DNA of 64,000 nt from Desulfuromonadales bacterium (GTDB lineage Bacteria; Desulfobacterota; Desulfuromonadia; Desulfuromonadales; BM103). Position numbers and translations under genes: made by a program. Where the stretch lies: contig JACZKE010000017.1 of the NCBI GenBank assembly GCA_014860225.1, positions 16,506 to 80,505 of the forward strand. The letters run 5' to 3'. The notes below the pieces were generated by a model, which was not told where the DNA came from, did not search any database, and was given only the letters and a program-made list of their open reading frames with translations. Each line of letters begins with the position of its first letter. Position 1 is the first letter of the stretch. Positions 62,952 to 64,000 of the stretch are shown piece after piece.

Positions 62952-62984
62952 TAAGCTTCCCTGTCAAGTTGACAGGGAAGCTTA
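62952..62984. terminator. Perfect 16-bp inverted repeat
   Basis: TAAGCTTCCCTGTCAA, one G, TTGACAGGGAAGCTTA. There is no long T run, so its role is uncertain: a strong RNA hairpin, a bidirectional terminator or a dimeric binding site. It stands about 470 bases upstream of the ATP-grasp start. Confidence 0.6.
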
Positions 62985-63315
62985 TGATTCAACTTCATTG
63001 AAGTTTCAATGGGACCGACATTTAATTATGAGCATATTCTTTGGAGGAAGTCTTTTAGAACCTGCAAGAAATGAGCATCGGCTATCTTGGTACGGGAACA
63101 ATGAAAGTCATTTTAAGCAACGCGCTACTCCTTAATAACAATTACATTCGCGTTGCATTCATAAGCTACTGATATGCAGCGGATTAGACTTACCTCTCTC
63201 AGAATGCCTGGCAAGAAAGAAGAGAAAAGCGGCAGGACCGGTGTCGACTGAAATCTCATCTGCAAAGTGGCCCATCACAACTGATGGGTCGGCCCGTTTA
63301 CGAGGAATGTAAGAA

Positions 63316-63350
63316 AAGGGCCATCAATCCATAACGCATTGACGGCCCTT
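63316..63350 (-). terminator. Rho-independent terminator
   Basis: AAGGGCC and GGCCCTT pair outside, TCAAT and ATTGA inside. On the - strand RNA the one odd pair becomes G-U and gives 13 pairs, followed by TTTTCTT. It lies 50 bases after the stop of the edge beta-helix gene, so that gene is probably transcribed as a separate unit. Confidence 0.75.
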
Positions 63351-63399
63351 AAGTGGTGACTGATTGACGTGAGCGATTATAGCCGTTCAACTTTCAGGG

Positions 63400-64000
63400 C
63401 TATTTCCCTTCTACATCGAGTGACAACTGATACAAGACTTCCTCGATATTCGTATAGCCGTTATTGTTATCATCGCCGTTGGGATCGACTGGCATCTGAA
63501 ACGGACGGTTCGTTGATGGAATGGCAGGCATGTTCGGTGGGGTGGACTTCAGGGAAGCTGTGTCTAGCCAGTATTCACTGATAAGACGCTCATCAACTGA
63601 GTCACCTACCCCGTTATTGACGATTCCATCCCGCTCTCCAGGTCGTGCACCCGCATTGACCAGGACATAATCTTCAACGCGTTCAGAAGGCAGCAAGGTC
63701 ACATTCGCAAGAGTCACGGGTGAAATGTTCACAAGAGATGATGAGATCTGACTATTCGTCATAGCATCCGTCGAGAAGTTGTCCGACATGTAGATCTCTG
63801 AGCCTTCAACAATATCGGAAGTTGCTCCGACAGCATTGCCCGAAGGAGTGTTCGGCCCTGCGATATACAGGTTGCCGGCGAAAGCGACAGAGTTCTGGCC
63901 TTGGGAAGAGCCTATTGCTGTGTGCGATGTGGAACCGACATTATAGGAAATATTATTCACCAGATTCGCTTTCACCAAGCCTTTGACCCGCGGTTGACGT
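63400..64000 (-). CDS. Pectate-lyase-like beta-helix protein, C-terminal part
   Basis: The gene is cut by the right edge. At least 199 residues are visible, and the TTG codon at 63978 is internal, because the frame continues upstream in homology (RQPRVKG at the edge). It is clearly homologous along its length to the protein at 60065, including SYNVG...IGSS, SEIYMSDN, the invariant NAGARPGERDGIV, GDSVDERLIS, and a final calcium-type loop GDDNNNGYTNIEEVL. It is probably an exported polysaccharide lyase-like protein. A terminator follows 50 bases downstream, so it is not strictly in the operon with the ATP-grasp gene. Confidence 0.85.
   Translation of the reverse strand, partial: RQPRVKGLVKANLVNNISYNVGSTSHTAIGSSQGQNSVAFAGNLYIAGPNTPSGNAVGATSDIVEGSEIYMSDNFSTDAMTNSQISSSLVNISPVTLANVTLLPSERVEDYVLVNAGARPGERDGIVNNGVGDSVDERLISEYWLDTASLKSTPPNMPAIPSTNRPFQMPVDPNGDDNNNGYTNIEEVLYQLSLDVEGK

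Larger units (their letters stand above)
62487..63399. other. Long intergenic region, promoter and terminators
   Basis: 913 bases, the longest gene-free stretch in the window. It holds a terminator at 63316-63350, a 33-base hairpin at 62952-62984 and AT-rich sequence near 62560-62720. A 106-codon + strand open frame at 62634 lacks family resemblance and a ribosome-binding site. The promoter of the large - strand polysaccharide operon is probably between 62490 and 62900. No JUMPstart-type GGCGGTAG element is seen. Confidence 0.6.

Noticed and set aside
62634..62954. 106-codon open frame in the long gap
   Set aside because: No ribosome-binding site, no family resemblance and odd composition. 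Kept as non-coding.
62487..63399. JUMPstart/ops element for RfaH control of the long operon
   Set aside because: No GGCGGTAG on the - strand was found in the upstream gap.
33554..63978. Exosortase/PEP-CTERM (XrtA) type polysaccharide system
   Set aside because: The Wza-like, Wzc-like, barrel and asparagine synthase genes recall it, but no exosortase or PEP-CTERM protein is seen in the window.

Overview
The window looks like a stretch of Gram-negative chromosome. It has outer-membrane beta-barrels, lipoprotein and Sec signals, a Wza/Wzc/Wzx/Wzy-type polysaccharide system and a TRAP transporter. Gene content suggests a member of the Desulfuromonadales or a relative: an AAA_32-type Lon protease, CsbD/BON/Lmo0937 stress proteins, periplasmic PCMT and many dispersed stop-codon-bearing repeats. 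This placement is inference, because no rRNA or tRNA gene is present. I see no tRNA, CRISPR array, insertion sequence or prophage.

Region 1 (1-4.1 kb, mostly + strand): the tail of a two-domain phosphatase/EEP protein cut by the left edge, then very small stress proteins (CsbD, Lmo0937-like, BON lipoprotein), a PaaI-type thioesterase and a small membrane protein. Region 2 (4.3-11.9 kb): a catabolic unit. A fused 5-oxoprolinase/hydantoinase is divergent from a complete TRAP transporter (dctPQM), with a MarR-like regulator at the far end and AT-rich palindromes between the divergent promoters. Region 3 (12-25.7 kb): UbiB kinase plus a phasin-like protein, an outer-membrane protein, two PCMTs (one secreted and coupled to a membrane spermidine-synthase-like protein), a Lon-type protease, CBS and HTH-Zn-ribbon proteins, a coiled-coil membrane protein, a histidine kinase and a Zn-ribbon peptide with a duplicated C-terminal motif.

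Region 4 (27.2-33.1 kb, - strand): a compact six-gene operon, etfB-etfA-acp-acyl-CoA dehydrogenase-adenylation domain-amidohydrolase. The carrier/dehydrogenase/adenylation trio has the layout of the prolyl-to-pyrrolyl carrier modules (PltL/PltE/PltF, RedO/RedW/RedM), but here it travels with its own electron-transfer flavoprotein. This is the best candidate for an undescribed pathway.

Region 5 (33.5-64 kb, all - strand): a large exopolysaccharide locus. It contains two pectate-lyase-like beta-helix proteins flanking an ATP-grasp enzyme, a flippase, a polymerase, five glycosyltransferase or glycosyltransferase-like steps, asparagine synthase, a PLP decarboxylase/ATP-grasp pair, an initiating phosphoglycosyltransferase, acetyltransferase, aminotransferase and UDP-sugar 4,6-dehydratase (together a bacillosamine-type sugar route). 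It also holds a LuxR regulator with a degenerate receiver, an outer-membrane beta-barrel, Wza, Wzc, a CpsB phosphatase and a second polymerase/ligase fused to a TPR-like tail.

A dispersed repeat family (TAG-bordered, with the core CAGCCTGTCGGACTA) sits flush against gene ends throughout and supplies the stop codons of several genes. Where a start codon differs from the longest open frame, I chose it by ribosome-binding site. Several genes appear to use TTG behind a strong Shine-Dalgarno sequence.
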